Assembly (NCBI RefSeq): GCF_000412675.1
Contig: NC_021505.1
Location: forward strand, 4,892,501 to 4,956,500
Direction: 5' to 3'
Source of the DNA: Pseudomonas putida NBRC 14164
Lineage (GTDB): Bacteria > Pseudomonadota > Gammaproteobacteria > Pseudomonadales > Pseudomonadaceae
Length of the DNA stretch: 64,000 nucleotides
The translations under genes and the position numbers were made by a program. Position 1 is the first letter of the stretch, and each line of letters opens with the position of its first letter. The notes under the pieces were generated by a model. It was not told where the DNA came from, made no database searches, and was given only the letters and a program-made list of their open reading frames with translations. Below, one piece after another: positions 8,483-21,008 of the stretch.

Positions 8483-8600
8483 TGTATCGATTTCAATACA
8501 TCGGATTGAAATCGATACACACGCATCCGAACGCGCCTGCACAAGGGTTTGATCCCAAAACCCTTTCCTCCTCCTTGCTATCTGTAGCGTTTTCATTCCA
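8483..8600. promoter_or_regulatory. Three probable GcsR/TyrR-like binding sites upstream of gcvH
   Basis: Three 18-bp sites of one pattern are present: TGTATCG-N4-CAATACA at 8483-8500 (+), TGTATCG-N4-CAATCCG on the minus strand at 8502-8519, and TGTAGCG-N4-CATTCCA at 8583-8600 (+). As I recall it, the published P. aeruginosa GcsR consensus is TGTAACG-N4-CGTTCCG, also in three copies. The first two sites face each other, forming a 14-bp perfect inverted repeat, and the third lies about 65 bp before the -24 element, a normal enhancer distance. The match of pattern, copy number and context is strong; binding is inferred. Confidence 0.75.
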
Positions 8601-8663
8601 CAAAAATGACAAATGCATTGCATGAATTAGCTAAATAGCTGATTTAAAAGGATTTATTGTGGT

Positions 8664-8680
8664 TGGCCGCATTATTGCTT
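8664..8680 (+). promoter_or_regulatory. Sigma54 (-24/-12) promoter of gcvH operon
   Basis: TGGCCGC-ATTA-TTGCTT has the invariant GG (8665-8666) and GC (8677-8678) separated by exactly 10 bases, as required for RpoN promoters (consensus TGGCACG-N4-TTGCW). The predicted start near 8690 leaves a leader of about 54 bases before gcvH. The nearby sigma54 activator gene and upstream sites support it. Confidence 0.82.
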
Positions 8681-8743
8681 AGGGAATCCAACCCAAGAGC
8701 GCGGAGCCACCGCGCCCAACGCCCTGCTTCCCGAGGATTCCCC

Positions 8744-9127
8744 ATGAGCGAGTTGCGTTTCACTGAAGATCACGAATGGCTGCGCGTCGAAGCCGATGGC
8801 AGTGTCACCGTGGGCATCACTGCCTACGCCCAGAACGCCCTTGGCGATGTGGTTTTCGTGCAACTGCCCGAGTTGCAGCAGTATGAGAAAGGCAGCGAAG
8901 CGTCCACCGTCGAGTCGGTCAAGGCCGCCAGCGGCGTGTACATGCCGCTGACCGGCGAAGTGGTCGAGGTCAACGGCCAGCTCGAAAGCAGCCCTGAACT
9001 GGTCAACGAAGACCCGATGGGGGAAGGCTGGTTCTTCCGCTTCAACCCGGCCGACATGAGCGAAGTCACCGCCCTGCTCGACCAGGACGCCTACGACCGC
9101 CTGATCAAAGCCAACGACGACGCCTGA
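8744..9127 (+). CDS. gcvH: Glycine cleavage system H protein
   Basis: 127 residues. The lipoyl-carrying shuttle protein of the glycine cleavage complex; it moves the aminomethyl group from GcvP to GcvT. The lipoylated lysine is in ESVKAASG (Lys60), and the flanking beta-rich sequence with TGEVVEVN is typical. The frame is open upstream, but the ATG at 8744 follows GAGGA and lies downstream of the -24/-12 promoter. It is first of gcvH-gcvP-sdaA-gcvT, 11 bp before gcvP. Confidence 0.97.
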   Translation: MSELRFTEDHEWLRVEADGSVTVGITAYAQNALGDVVFVQLPELQQYEKGSEASTVESVKAASGVYMPLTGEVVEVNGQLESSPELVNEDPMGEGWFFRFNPADMSEVTALLDQDAYDRLIKANDDA

Positions 9128-9138
9128 GGAACCCCGCC

Positions 9139-11994
<2,856 letters not shown>

Positions 11995-12035
11995 TTGCGC
12001 TCAGGCCCGCTACCTGACTTGAGGTGTGGACCTCT

Positions 12036-12105
12036 GTGGGAGGGGGCGCGCCCGCGAATGCGATGATGACTTCACCGACGCATTCGCGGGCACGCCCGCT
12101 CCCAC
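12036..12105. repeat. REP-type inverted repeat between gcvP and sdaA
   Basis: Arms of 27 bases at 12036-12062 and 12079-12105 pair with two mismatches and contain GTGGGAG and CCGCGAATGCG. It lies where a serine hydroxymethyltransferase gene stands in the P. aeruginosa operon. It may cause partial termination or protect the gcvP mRNA end. Confidence 0.75.
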
Positions 12106-12148
12106 CGGGTTCACCGTCCGCCTAATTTTCCTGGCTGGAGGAACCACC

Positions 12149-13525
<1,377 letters not shown>

Positions 13526-13552
13526 CCCAACAATAAAACCAAGGAGTCACCG

Positions 13553-14674
13553 ATGTCCGAAACACTGCTCAAGACCCCACTGCACGCCCTGCACCTGGAA
13601 CTGGGTGCGCGTATGGTGCCGTTTGCCGGCTACGACATGCCGGTGCAGTACCCGCTGGGCGTGCTCAAGGAACACCTGCACACCCGCGAGCAGGCCGGCC
13701 TGTTCGATGTCTCGCACATGGGCCAGATCATCCTGCGCGGAGCCGATGCCGCCAAGGCCCTGGAAAGCCTGGTGCCGGTGGATATCATCGACCTGCCGGT
13801 GGGCATGCAGCGCTACGCCATGTTCACCAATGAACAAGGCGGCATCCTTGACGACCTGATGGTTGCCAACCTGGGCGACGACACCCTGTTCCTGGTGGTC
13901 AACGCCGCCTGCAAGGACCAGGACCTGGCCCACCTGCAAACGCACATCGGTAGCCGTTGCGAGGTGCAGCCGCTGTTCGAACAACGTGCCCTGCTTGCCC
14001 TGCAAGGGCCGGCAGCGGTCAAGGTGCTGGAGCGCCTGGCCCCGGAAGTGGCCGGCATGACCTTCATGCAGTTCCGGCCGGTAAAACTGCTGGGTGAAGA
14101 CTGCTTCGTCAGCCGCTCAGGCTACACCGGCGAAGACGGCTACGAAATTTCGGTACCGGTCCAGGCCGCCGAAGCCTTGGCCCGCCGTCTGCTGGCCGCG
14201 CCCGAAGTACAGCCTATCGGCCTGGGCGCACGCGACTCGCTGCGCCTGGAAGCCGGCCTGTGCCTGTACGGCCATGACATGAATACCGAGACCACCCCGA
14301 TCGAAGCGAGCCTGCTGTGGGCGATTTCCAAGGTGCGCCGTGCCGACGGTGCACGTGCGGCCGGCTTCCCCGGCGCTGAAGCGATCTTTGCCCACCAGCG
14401 CGACGGTGTGGCGCGCAAACGTGTCGGCCTGTTGCCGCAGGAGCGTACGCCAGTACGTGAAGGCGCGGATATTGTCGATGCAAACGATAAGCCGGTAGGC
14501 AAAGTGTGCAGCGGCGGCTTTGGCCCGACACTCGGCGCACCTGTTGCAATGGGTTATATCGATAGTGAACATACTGCACTCGACACCGCACTGTTTGCCG
14601 TGGTGCGCGGCAAGAAGGTTGCCTTGAAAGTCAGCAAAATGCCTTTCGTGGCGCAACGTTACTACCGTGGTTGA
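13553..14674 (+). CDS. gcvT: Aminomethyltransferase, glycine cleavage T protein
   Basis: 373 residues. It transfers the methylene group from aminomethyl-lipoyl-GcvH to tetrahydrofolate and releases ammonia. The N-terminal MVPFAGYDMPVQYP and FDVSHMGQ, and the central SRSGYTGEDGYEIS, are conserved GcvT signatures; the C-terminal beta-barrel has KVCSGGFGPTLG. The ATG follows AAGGAG. It is the last gene of the operon, 27 bp after sdaA. Confidence 0.96.
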   Translation: MSETLLKTPLHALHLELGARMVPFAGYDMPVQYPLGVLKEHLHTREQAGLFDVSHMGQIILRGADAAKALESLVPVDIIDLPVGMQRYAMFTNEQGGILDDLMVANLGDDTLFLVVNAACKDQDLAHLQTHIGSRCEVQPLFEQRALLALQGPAAVKVLERLAPEVAGMTFMQFRPVKLLGEDCFVSRSGYTGEDGYEISVPVQAAEALARRLLAAPEVQPIGLGARDSLRLEAGLCLYGHDMNTETTPIEASLLWAISKVRRADGARAAGFPGAEAIFAHQRDGVARKRVGLLPQERTPVREGADIVDANDKPVGKVCSGGFGPTLGAPVAMGYIDSEHTALDTALFAVVRGKKVALKVSKMPFVAQRYYRG

Positions 14675-15031
14675 AACGGCTTTGTGAAGGTTGTGGCCAG
14701 GTTCGACATATTCGTTTTCGAACCTGCCCAATAACTTTTGAACATGGCGCCAGGCCAGGCGCCACGCCGTTTCCGACAAATTGGTCGGTTATCGGCAAGC
14801 GGCCGATTTTCCATTCGACCAAGGGCTTGTTTTTCGCTCGGGAGTTGTCGTAGAGTCACTGCACTGTGTTTGCATGGGTCGCAACAGTTCGTGACCTGGG
14901 CCAGTAGCCGCAATCTGCTACAACCCGTTCGACGTCTCTTACTTTCCTGCAACCCAGCCCAGTAGTCTTTTGCTTACAAACAATGCAGAAGAAACTGTCA
15001 TCAAAATTTAAGTTTCATAGGAAATAAGACA
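14675..15031 (+). other. Non-coding interval and cold-shock mRNA leader
   Basis: 357 bases without a convincing gene. After gcvT there are two perfect hairpins, CAGGTTCG/CGAACCTG (14699-14706/14719-14726) and TGGCGCC/GGCGCCA (14745-14751/14758-14764), neither with a T-tract, so they are poor intrinsic terminators. The second half is more AT-rich and should hold the promoter and long leader of the cold-shock gene; AGGAA lies 9 bases before its ATG. I see no clear E. coli-type cold box. Confidence 0.5.
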
Positions 15032-15244
15032 ATGGCTGAGCGTCAGAACGGTACCGTCAAGTGGTTCAATGACGAAAAAGGTTACGGTTTCATCACCCCA
15101 GAAAGCGGTCCGGATCTGTTCGTGCACTTCCGCGCCATCCAGGGCAACGGCTTCAAGAGCCTGAAAGAAGGCCAGAAAGTGACCTTCGTTGCTGTGCAGG
15201 GCCAAAAAGGCATGCAGGCTGACGAAGTCCAGGCTGAAGCCTGA
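15032..15244 (+). CDS. Cold-shock domain protein, CspA family
   Basis: 70 residues, a single cold-shock OB-fold domain with RNP1-like KGYGFI (16-21) and RNP2-like LFVHF (29-33). It binds single-stranded RNA or DNA and acts as an RNA chaperone. The family has several paralogues in pseudomonads (CapA/CapB/CspD-like), so no exact symbol is given. It is a single-gene transcript with a leader region of a few hundred bases upstream and a strong intrinsic terminator downstream. Confidence 0.95.
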   Translation: MAERQNGTVKWFNDEKGYGFITPESGPDLFVHFRAIQGNGFKSLKEGQKVTFVAVQGQKGMQADEVQAEA

Positions 15245-15253
15245 TACTTCTAA

Positions 15254-15291
15254 AAAAGAGCCCCTGCGTTGACGCGCAGGGGCTTTTTTTT
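15254..15291 (+). terminator. Intrinsic terminator of the cold-shock gene
   Basis: GCCCCTGC (15260-15267) pairs with GCAGGGGC (15276-15283) and is followed by eight T (15284-15291). An A-run on the left side makes it partly bidirectional. Confidence 0.92.
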
Positions 15292-15338
15292 GCTTGCGAT
15301 TCCATAGAATGAGCTTTTCCCCCTGGAGTTGCCGAGCG

Positions 15339-15827
15339 ATGCCCAAGCCCCACCTTATCCCTCAAGGCGACTTCCCCGCTGCTGGCCTGGGCCGACGACT
15401 GGCCGCGATGTTCTATGACTTCCTGCTATGTACTGCGCTGCTCATCGTGACAGCCGGTGCCTACAAGCTGATCCAGATGGCAATCATCGGCGAAGCGCGC
15501 ATGCGAGAGCTGACCGAAGCCGGCGCACTGGATGGCGACCCGCTATTGTCGACGGTACTGCTGTTCGCCTTGTTCGGCTTCTTTGCCAAGTTCTGGACCC
15601 ATGGCGGGCAGACGCTGGGCATGCAGGTGTGGGGCGTGCGCGTGCAGAATGCCGATGGCTCAGCCATCAGCCTGTGGCAGGCGTTGTTGCGCTTCGTGGT
15701 GTCGATTGCCTCATGGCTGTGCCTGGGGCTGGGGTTCTTCTGGGTGTTGATCGACAAGCGAAAGCGTGGCTGGCATGACATCTATTCGGAAAGCCAGCTG
15801 GTGCGGGTGCCGAAGCAAAAGAAATGA
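15339..15827 (+). CDS. RDD family inner-membrane protein
   Basis: 162 residues. The RDD domain is seen in the N-terminal LGRRLAAMFYDFLL (the conserved Arg and Asp in helix 1), then helices near 35-50, 70-85 and 115-140. LWQALLRFVVS and DKRKRGWHDI near the end are typical of the family. Function is not settled; some members act in Na+/H+ exchange or transport. I chose the ATG at 15339 because it gives the family N-terminus. It is convergent with lptG, with a REP pair and a terminator between. Confidence 0.88.
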   Translation: MPKPHLIPQGDFPAAGLGRRLAAMFYDFLLCTALLIVTAGAYKLIQMAIIGEARMRELTEAGALDGDPLLSTVLLFALFGFFAKFWTHGGQTLGMQVWGVRVQNADGSAISLWQALLRFVVSIASWLCLGLGFFWVLIDKRKRGWHDIYSESQLVRVPKQKK

Positions 15828-15851
15828 TCCGAGCGTTGTGCTGCCTGTGCT

Positions 15852-15945
15852 GGCCTCTTCGCGGGTAAACCCGCTCCCACATGTACAGCACAGGATTCGA
15901 ACCCCATGCGATCCCTGTGGGAGCGGGTTTACCCGCGAAGAGGCC
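15852..15945. repeat. Canonical P. putida REP pair
   Basis: Arms of 30 bases at 15852-15881 and 15916-15945 are perfectly complementary; each carries CTTCGCGGGTAAACCCGCTC or its complement, the core of the species-specific P. putida REP. The copies face each other between convergent genes. Confidence 0.9.
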
Positions 15946-15964
15946 TGAACAGGCAACACCCATG

Positions 15965-15993
15965 AAAAAGCCGACACTGAGGTCGGCTTTTTT
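15965..15993 (-). terminator. Bidirectional intrinsic terminator of lptFG
   Basis: AGCCGAC (15969-15975) pairs with GTCGGCT (15982-15988), with A-runs and T-runs on the two sides, so it can end transcription from both the lptFG operon (minus) and the RDD gene (plus). Confidence 0.88.
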
Positions 15994-16008
15994 GTACAAC
16001 TCAGGCCA

Positions 16009-17070
16009 CTATCCTGCCCGACGCAACAGCCAGACACCGGCCAAGGCGCAGATCCCCGCAGGGATCACCACCGCCAGCAGCGGCGGGAAGCCGAACACCT
16101 GGCTGGATGGCCCCAGCAGGTCCTGGGCGATGCGGAACACGAAGCCCACCAGCACACCGGTGAACACGCGCTGGCCAAGGGTTACCGAGCGCAGCGGGCC
16201 GAAGATGAAGGAAATCGCCATCAGCACCAGCGCCGCGGTGACCATCGGCTGCAGCACCTTGGTCCAGAACGCCAACCAGTAACGGGCATTGTTCAGGCCC
16301 TGGTCGGACAGGTAGTGGATGTAATCCCACAACCCGGTAATGGACAGCGACTCCGGCGCCAGGATCACCGTATTGAGCAGTTCTGGCGTGAGCGAAACGT
16401 CCCAGCGCTCCTGCGGTACGCTGACGACTTCAGTGTGGTCGCCACGGAAGTGGGTGGTACGCACGTCGGCGAGCAACCAGTGGTCGCTCTGGTACTGCGC
16501 GCGGCGGGCGAAGCTCGAAGTAACGATCTTGCGTTCGCTGTCGAAGCGGTAACGGGTCACACCCAGCAACAGGCCGTTGGGCTGCACGGCGTTGATGTGC
16601 ACGTACTCTTCACCCTGGCGGTGCCACATGCCGCGCTTGGAGCTTTGCGCCTCACCACCGCCCTGGGCCAGGGAACGGTCGGCCTGGGCCTTGTTCTCGG
16701 TCACCGGAGCCACGTATTCGCCAATCAGCAGGCCAACCAGCATCAGCACCAGCATCGGTTTCATCACCGCCCAGACGATGCGGCCGATGGACACCCCGGC
16801 CGCACGCATGATGGTCAGTTCGCTGCTGCTTGCCAGGCTGCCCAGGCCGATCAGGCAGCCGATCAGGGCTGCCATCGGCAGCATGTCGTACAGCCGCCGA
16901 GGTGCGGTGAGCATGACGAAGTTGCCAGCCTCCATCACCGTGTAGGTGTCACTCAGGTCGCTCATCTCGTCGATGAAGGCAAACAGCGAGGCCAGGCCGA
17001 GGATGATGCCCAGCACCGCCAGGATGGCCAGCAGTACGCTCTGGCCGATGTAGCGGTCCAGCTTACCCAT
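16009..17070 (-). CDS. lptG: LPS export ABC transporter permease LptG
   Basis: 353 residues with six membrane helices, three at each end, and a periplasmic beta-jellyroll domain between (about 110-270). With LptF and the ATPase LptB (gene at 41597 in this window) it extracts lipopolysaccharide from the inner membrane and hands it to LptC and LptA. The start MGKLDRYIGQSVL is the usual family N-terminus; longer starts lie inside lptF. The first 8 bases overlap the end of lptF, so the two are translationally coupled. Confidence 0.95.
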   Translation of the reverse strand: MGKLDRYIGQSVLLAILAVLGIILGLASLFAFIDEMSDLSDTYTVMEAGNFVMLTAPRRLYDMLPMAALIGCLIGLGSLASSSELTIMRAAGVSIGRIVWAVMKPMLVLMLVGLLIGEYVAPVTENKAQADRSLAQGGGEAQSSKRGMWHRQGEEYVHINAVQPNGLLLGVTRYRFDSERKIVTSSFARRAQYQSDHWLLADVRTTHFRGDHTEVVSVPQERWDVSLTPELLNTVILAPESLSITGLWDYIHYLSDQGLNNARYWLAFWTKVLQPMVTAALVLMAISFIFGPLRSVTLGQRVFTGVLVGFVFRIAQDLLGPSSQVFGFPPLLAVVIPAGICALAGVWLLRRAG

Positions 17071-18178
17071 GGGCCACCTCCGCACGACGGGCGGCGCGCT
17101 TGAGGCGCATCGGTTCCCAGTACAACAGGCCGAGGCCAATCAGCAGGAACAGGCCGTGGACCCACCACATGCCCAGGCCAATCGGCAATTTGCCCTTCTC
17201 GAGGGCGCCGCGTACGGAAATCAGCATTGTCAGGTAGGCCATGTACAAGAGAATTGCCGGCAGCAGCTTGAGGAAGCGGCCCTGGCGGGGGTTGACCCGT
17301 GACAGCGGCACCGCCAGCAGGGTCACGACGAATACCAGGATCGGCAGCGACAGCCGCCATTGCAGCTCGGCACGCTCTCGCAGGCCCTTCTTGCCGATCA
17401 GCTCGGAAGTGGGGATGGCTTCGCGCTCGGTGACTTCCTCGGCGACTTCCGGTTTGGGCAGCAGCACACCATAAGTGTCGTACTTGATCGCGCGGTAATC
17501 GGCCTGGCCCGGGTTACCGTCATAGCGATAGCCGTTTTCCAGCACCAGGTAGCGGTTGCCGTCGGCCTGGATCTCCTGGTGACCTTTTTCAGCGACCAGT
17601 ACCGATGGGGCGCGGTCCTTGGTCTTGTCCTGGTTGAAGCGCTTCTCGGAGATGAACACCCCGGCCAGGTTGACGCGGTCGTCCGACAGCTGCTCGGTGT
17701 AGGTCACCCGCGAACCGTCACGCAAGGTCTGGAAGCGGCCCGGCACCAAGGTGTCGAACTCGGTCAGCGTGTCCTGCTGGGCAATGATCTGCTGCACCTG
17801 GGCAACGCCCAACGGCGCAAGGCTCAGGCTCAGCCAGGCCACCAGCAGGGCGACCAGCGCCGCCGGTACCATGGTCAGCCCCAACAGGCGCTGCTGGCTC
17901 ATACCGGTTGCGGACAGCACGGTCATCTCGCTTTCCAGGTACAGCCGCCCGTACGCCAGGAGAATGCCGAGGAACAGCCCCAGAGGCAGGATCAGTTGCA
18001 GGAAACCCGGCAGCCGGAAGCCCATGATCAGGAACAGCACGCCCGGGTCGAGCACGCCCTGGGCCGCCTGGGCCAGATACTTGATGAAGCGCCCGCTCAT
18101 GATGATCACCAGCAGCACAGCGCTGACGGCGCTCAAGGTCACCAGGACCTCGCGGGAGAGATAACGAAAGACGATCAA
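17063..18178 (-). CDS. lptF: LPS export ABC transporter permease LptF
   Basis: 371 residues from a TTG start, same architecture as LptG: N-terminal helices (IVFRYLSREVLVTLSAVSA onward), a periplasmic domain and three C-terminal helices. The TTG at 18178 is 8 bases after AGGAG; an ATG 36 bases upstream lies before the ribosome site and would add a non-family dozen residues. It is first of lptF-lptG, divergent from pepA. Partner of LptB, LptC and LptA encoded near 40513-42322. Confidence 0.94.
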   Translation of the reverse strand: MIVFRYLSREVLVTLSAVSAVLLVIIMSGRFIKYLAQAAQGVLDPGVLFLIMGFRLPGFLQLILPLGLFLGILLAYGRLYLESEMTVLSATGMSQQRLLGLTMVPAALVALLVAWLSLSLAPLGVAQVQQIIAQQDTLTEFDTLVPGRFQTLRDGSRVTYTEQLSDDRVNLAGVFISEKRFNQDKTKDRAPSVLVAEKGHQEIQADGNRYLVLENGYRYDGNPGQADYRAIKYDTYGVLLPKPEVAEEVTEREAIPTSELIGKKGLRERAELQWRLSLPILVFVVTLLAVPLSRVNPRQGRFLKLLPAILLYMAYLTMLISVRGALEKGKLPIGLGMWWVHGLFLLIGLGLLYWEPMRLKRAARRAEVAHG

Positions 18179-19973
<1,795 letters not shown>

Positions 19974-20023
19974 CGCCGTGAGGCCGGTGGTGCCTTGCGC
20001 ACCTCCGGCCGGCGATTACCACC

Positions 20024-20452
20024 ATGAGCAAAGTCGACTTTTACATCCTGCCCACCGACTCGCTGTCGGCGCGGCTCGATTTCGCCTGCAAACTGTGCGA
20101 AAAGGCCTGGCGCCTCGGCCACCGGGTCTATCTGCATTGCCAGGATGAAGAACAGCGCAGCGAGCTGGACCTGCGTTTGTGGCGCTTCAAGGGTGAGGCC
20201 TTCGTGCCCCACGACCTGGCCGAGCTGCATGCCGATGCCGGCGTGGCCCTTGGCCTGGCTGACAATGCGGGCGATCACCGCGACCTGCTGATCAACCTGG
20301 GGGCCGGCGTGCCGGGCTTCGTCGGCCAGTTCGAGCGGGTGGCCGAAATCGTGGTGGAAGAGCCTGGCATCCGCCAATCAGCCCGGGAGCGATTCCGTTT
20401 CTACCGCGAACAGGGCTATGCTCTGCAAGACCACCGCTTACAGCGACTTTGA
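20024..20452 (+). CDS. holC: DNA polymerase III chi subunit
   Basis: 142 residues. The chi subunit links the clamp-loader (through psi) to single-stranded DNA-binding protein at the replication fork. The N-terminal KVDFYILPTDSLSARLDFACKLCEKAW and the YLHCQDEEQ stretch are typical; the C-terminus has FRFYREQGY. pepA-holC-valS is a widely conserved gammaproteobacterial order. The ribosome site is weak, suggesting low synthesis, fitting a replisome part. Confidence 0.93.
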   Translation: MSKVDFYILPTDSLSARLDFACKLCEKAWRLGHRVYLHCQDEEQRSELDLRLWRFKGEAFVPHDLAELHADAGVALGLADNAGDHRDLLINLGAGVPGFVGQFERVAEIVVEEPGIRQSARERFRFYREQGYALQDHRLQRL

Positions 20453-20457
20453 CGACG

Positions 20458-20823
20458 ATGGACAAGCCCTCCCCTTTGCCCGACTCCGCCCATCTGCTCG
20501 ATGACCTCGAGTCGATCCGCCAGCTGCTTGGCGACGCCGACCTGCAACCGCCGCTGCTGACCGAGACGGTGGAACAGATCCCGTTACTGCTGGAAGAACC
20601 TGCCGGTAACCCTGCGCCTGATGGCGAGCCAATCGCTGTCGAGCCCGAGGAAGACCCGCAGACACGCCGGCAGGACACCCTGCTGCACCTGGAAAGCGAG
20701 CTGCGCGCAGCGGCGCAGATGATCATGCAGGACGTGATCAACGACTTCACCCCGCATATCGAAAACGAGATCAAGCGCCGGCTGGATGCGCGGATCGAGC
20801 GCTTGATCAAGCGTACCGAGTGA
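20458..20823 (+). CDS. Conserved small protein between holC and valS
   Basis: 121 residues from ATG at 20458, or three more from a TTG at 20449 that overlaps the holC stop. The N-terminal two-thirds is acidic and proline-rich (PSPLPDSAHLLDDLESI...); the C-terminus is helical and basic (IENEIKRRLDARIERLIKR), suggesting a coiled or amphipathic helix. No domain recognised. It takes a fixed place in Pseudomonas between the chi subunit and ValRS genes and almost touches holC, so a chi-associated role is conceivable but unproven. Confidence 0.78.
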   Translation: MDKPSPLPDSAHLLDDLESIRQLLGDADLQPPLLTETVEQIPLLLEEPAGNPAPDGEPIAVEPEEDPQTRRQDTLLHLESELRAAAQMIMQDVINDFTPHIENEIKRRLDARIERLIKRTE

Positions 20824-20827
20824 TATT

Positions 20828-20931
20828 CCGGGGCCGCTTTGCGGCCCATTCGCGGCACAATGCCGCTTCTGCAGGCACCGCGGTCCCTGTAGGAGCGGCC
20901 TTGTGCCGCGAATGGGCTGCAAAGCAGCCCC
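20828..20931. repeat. REP pair before valS
   Basis: Two facing REP units (about 20828-20875 and 20886-20931) with CGCGGCACAA.GCCGCT and its complement plus flanking GGGGC/GCCCC hairpins. Confidence 0.8.
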
Positions 20932-21008
20932 AGCGGCTGTCGCCTCAACACCCCAGCTTGGTTATACTTCCCGGCTTTCCCGAATAAATGCACAGGGTCC
21001 CGCCGCGC

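Noticed and set aside
15852..15945. Repeats that might look like a CRISPR or attachment site
   Set aside because: Only two facing copies with perfect complementarity, of the known P. putida REP type; no direct repeats with regular spacers and no cas or integrase genes nearby.
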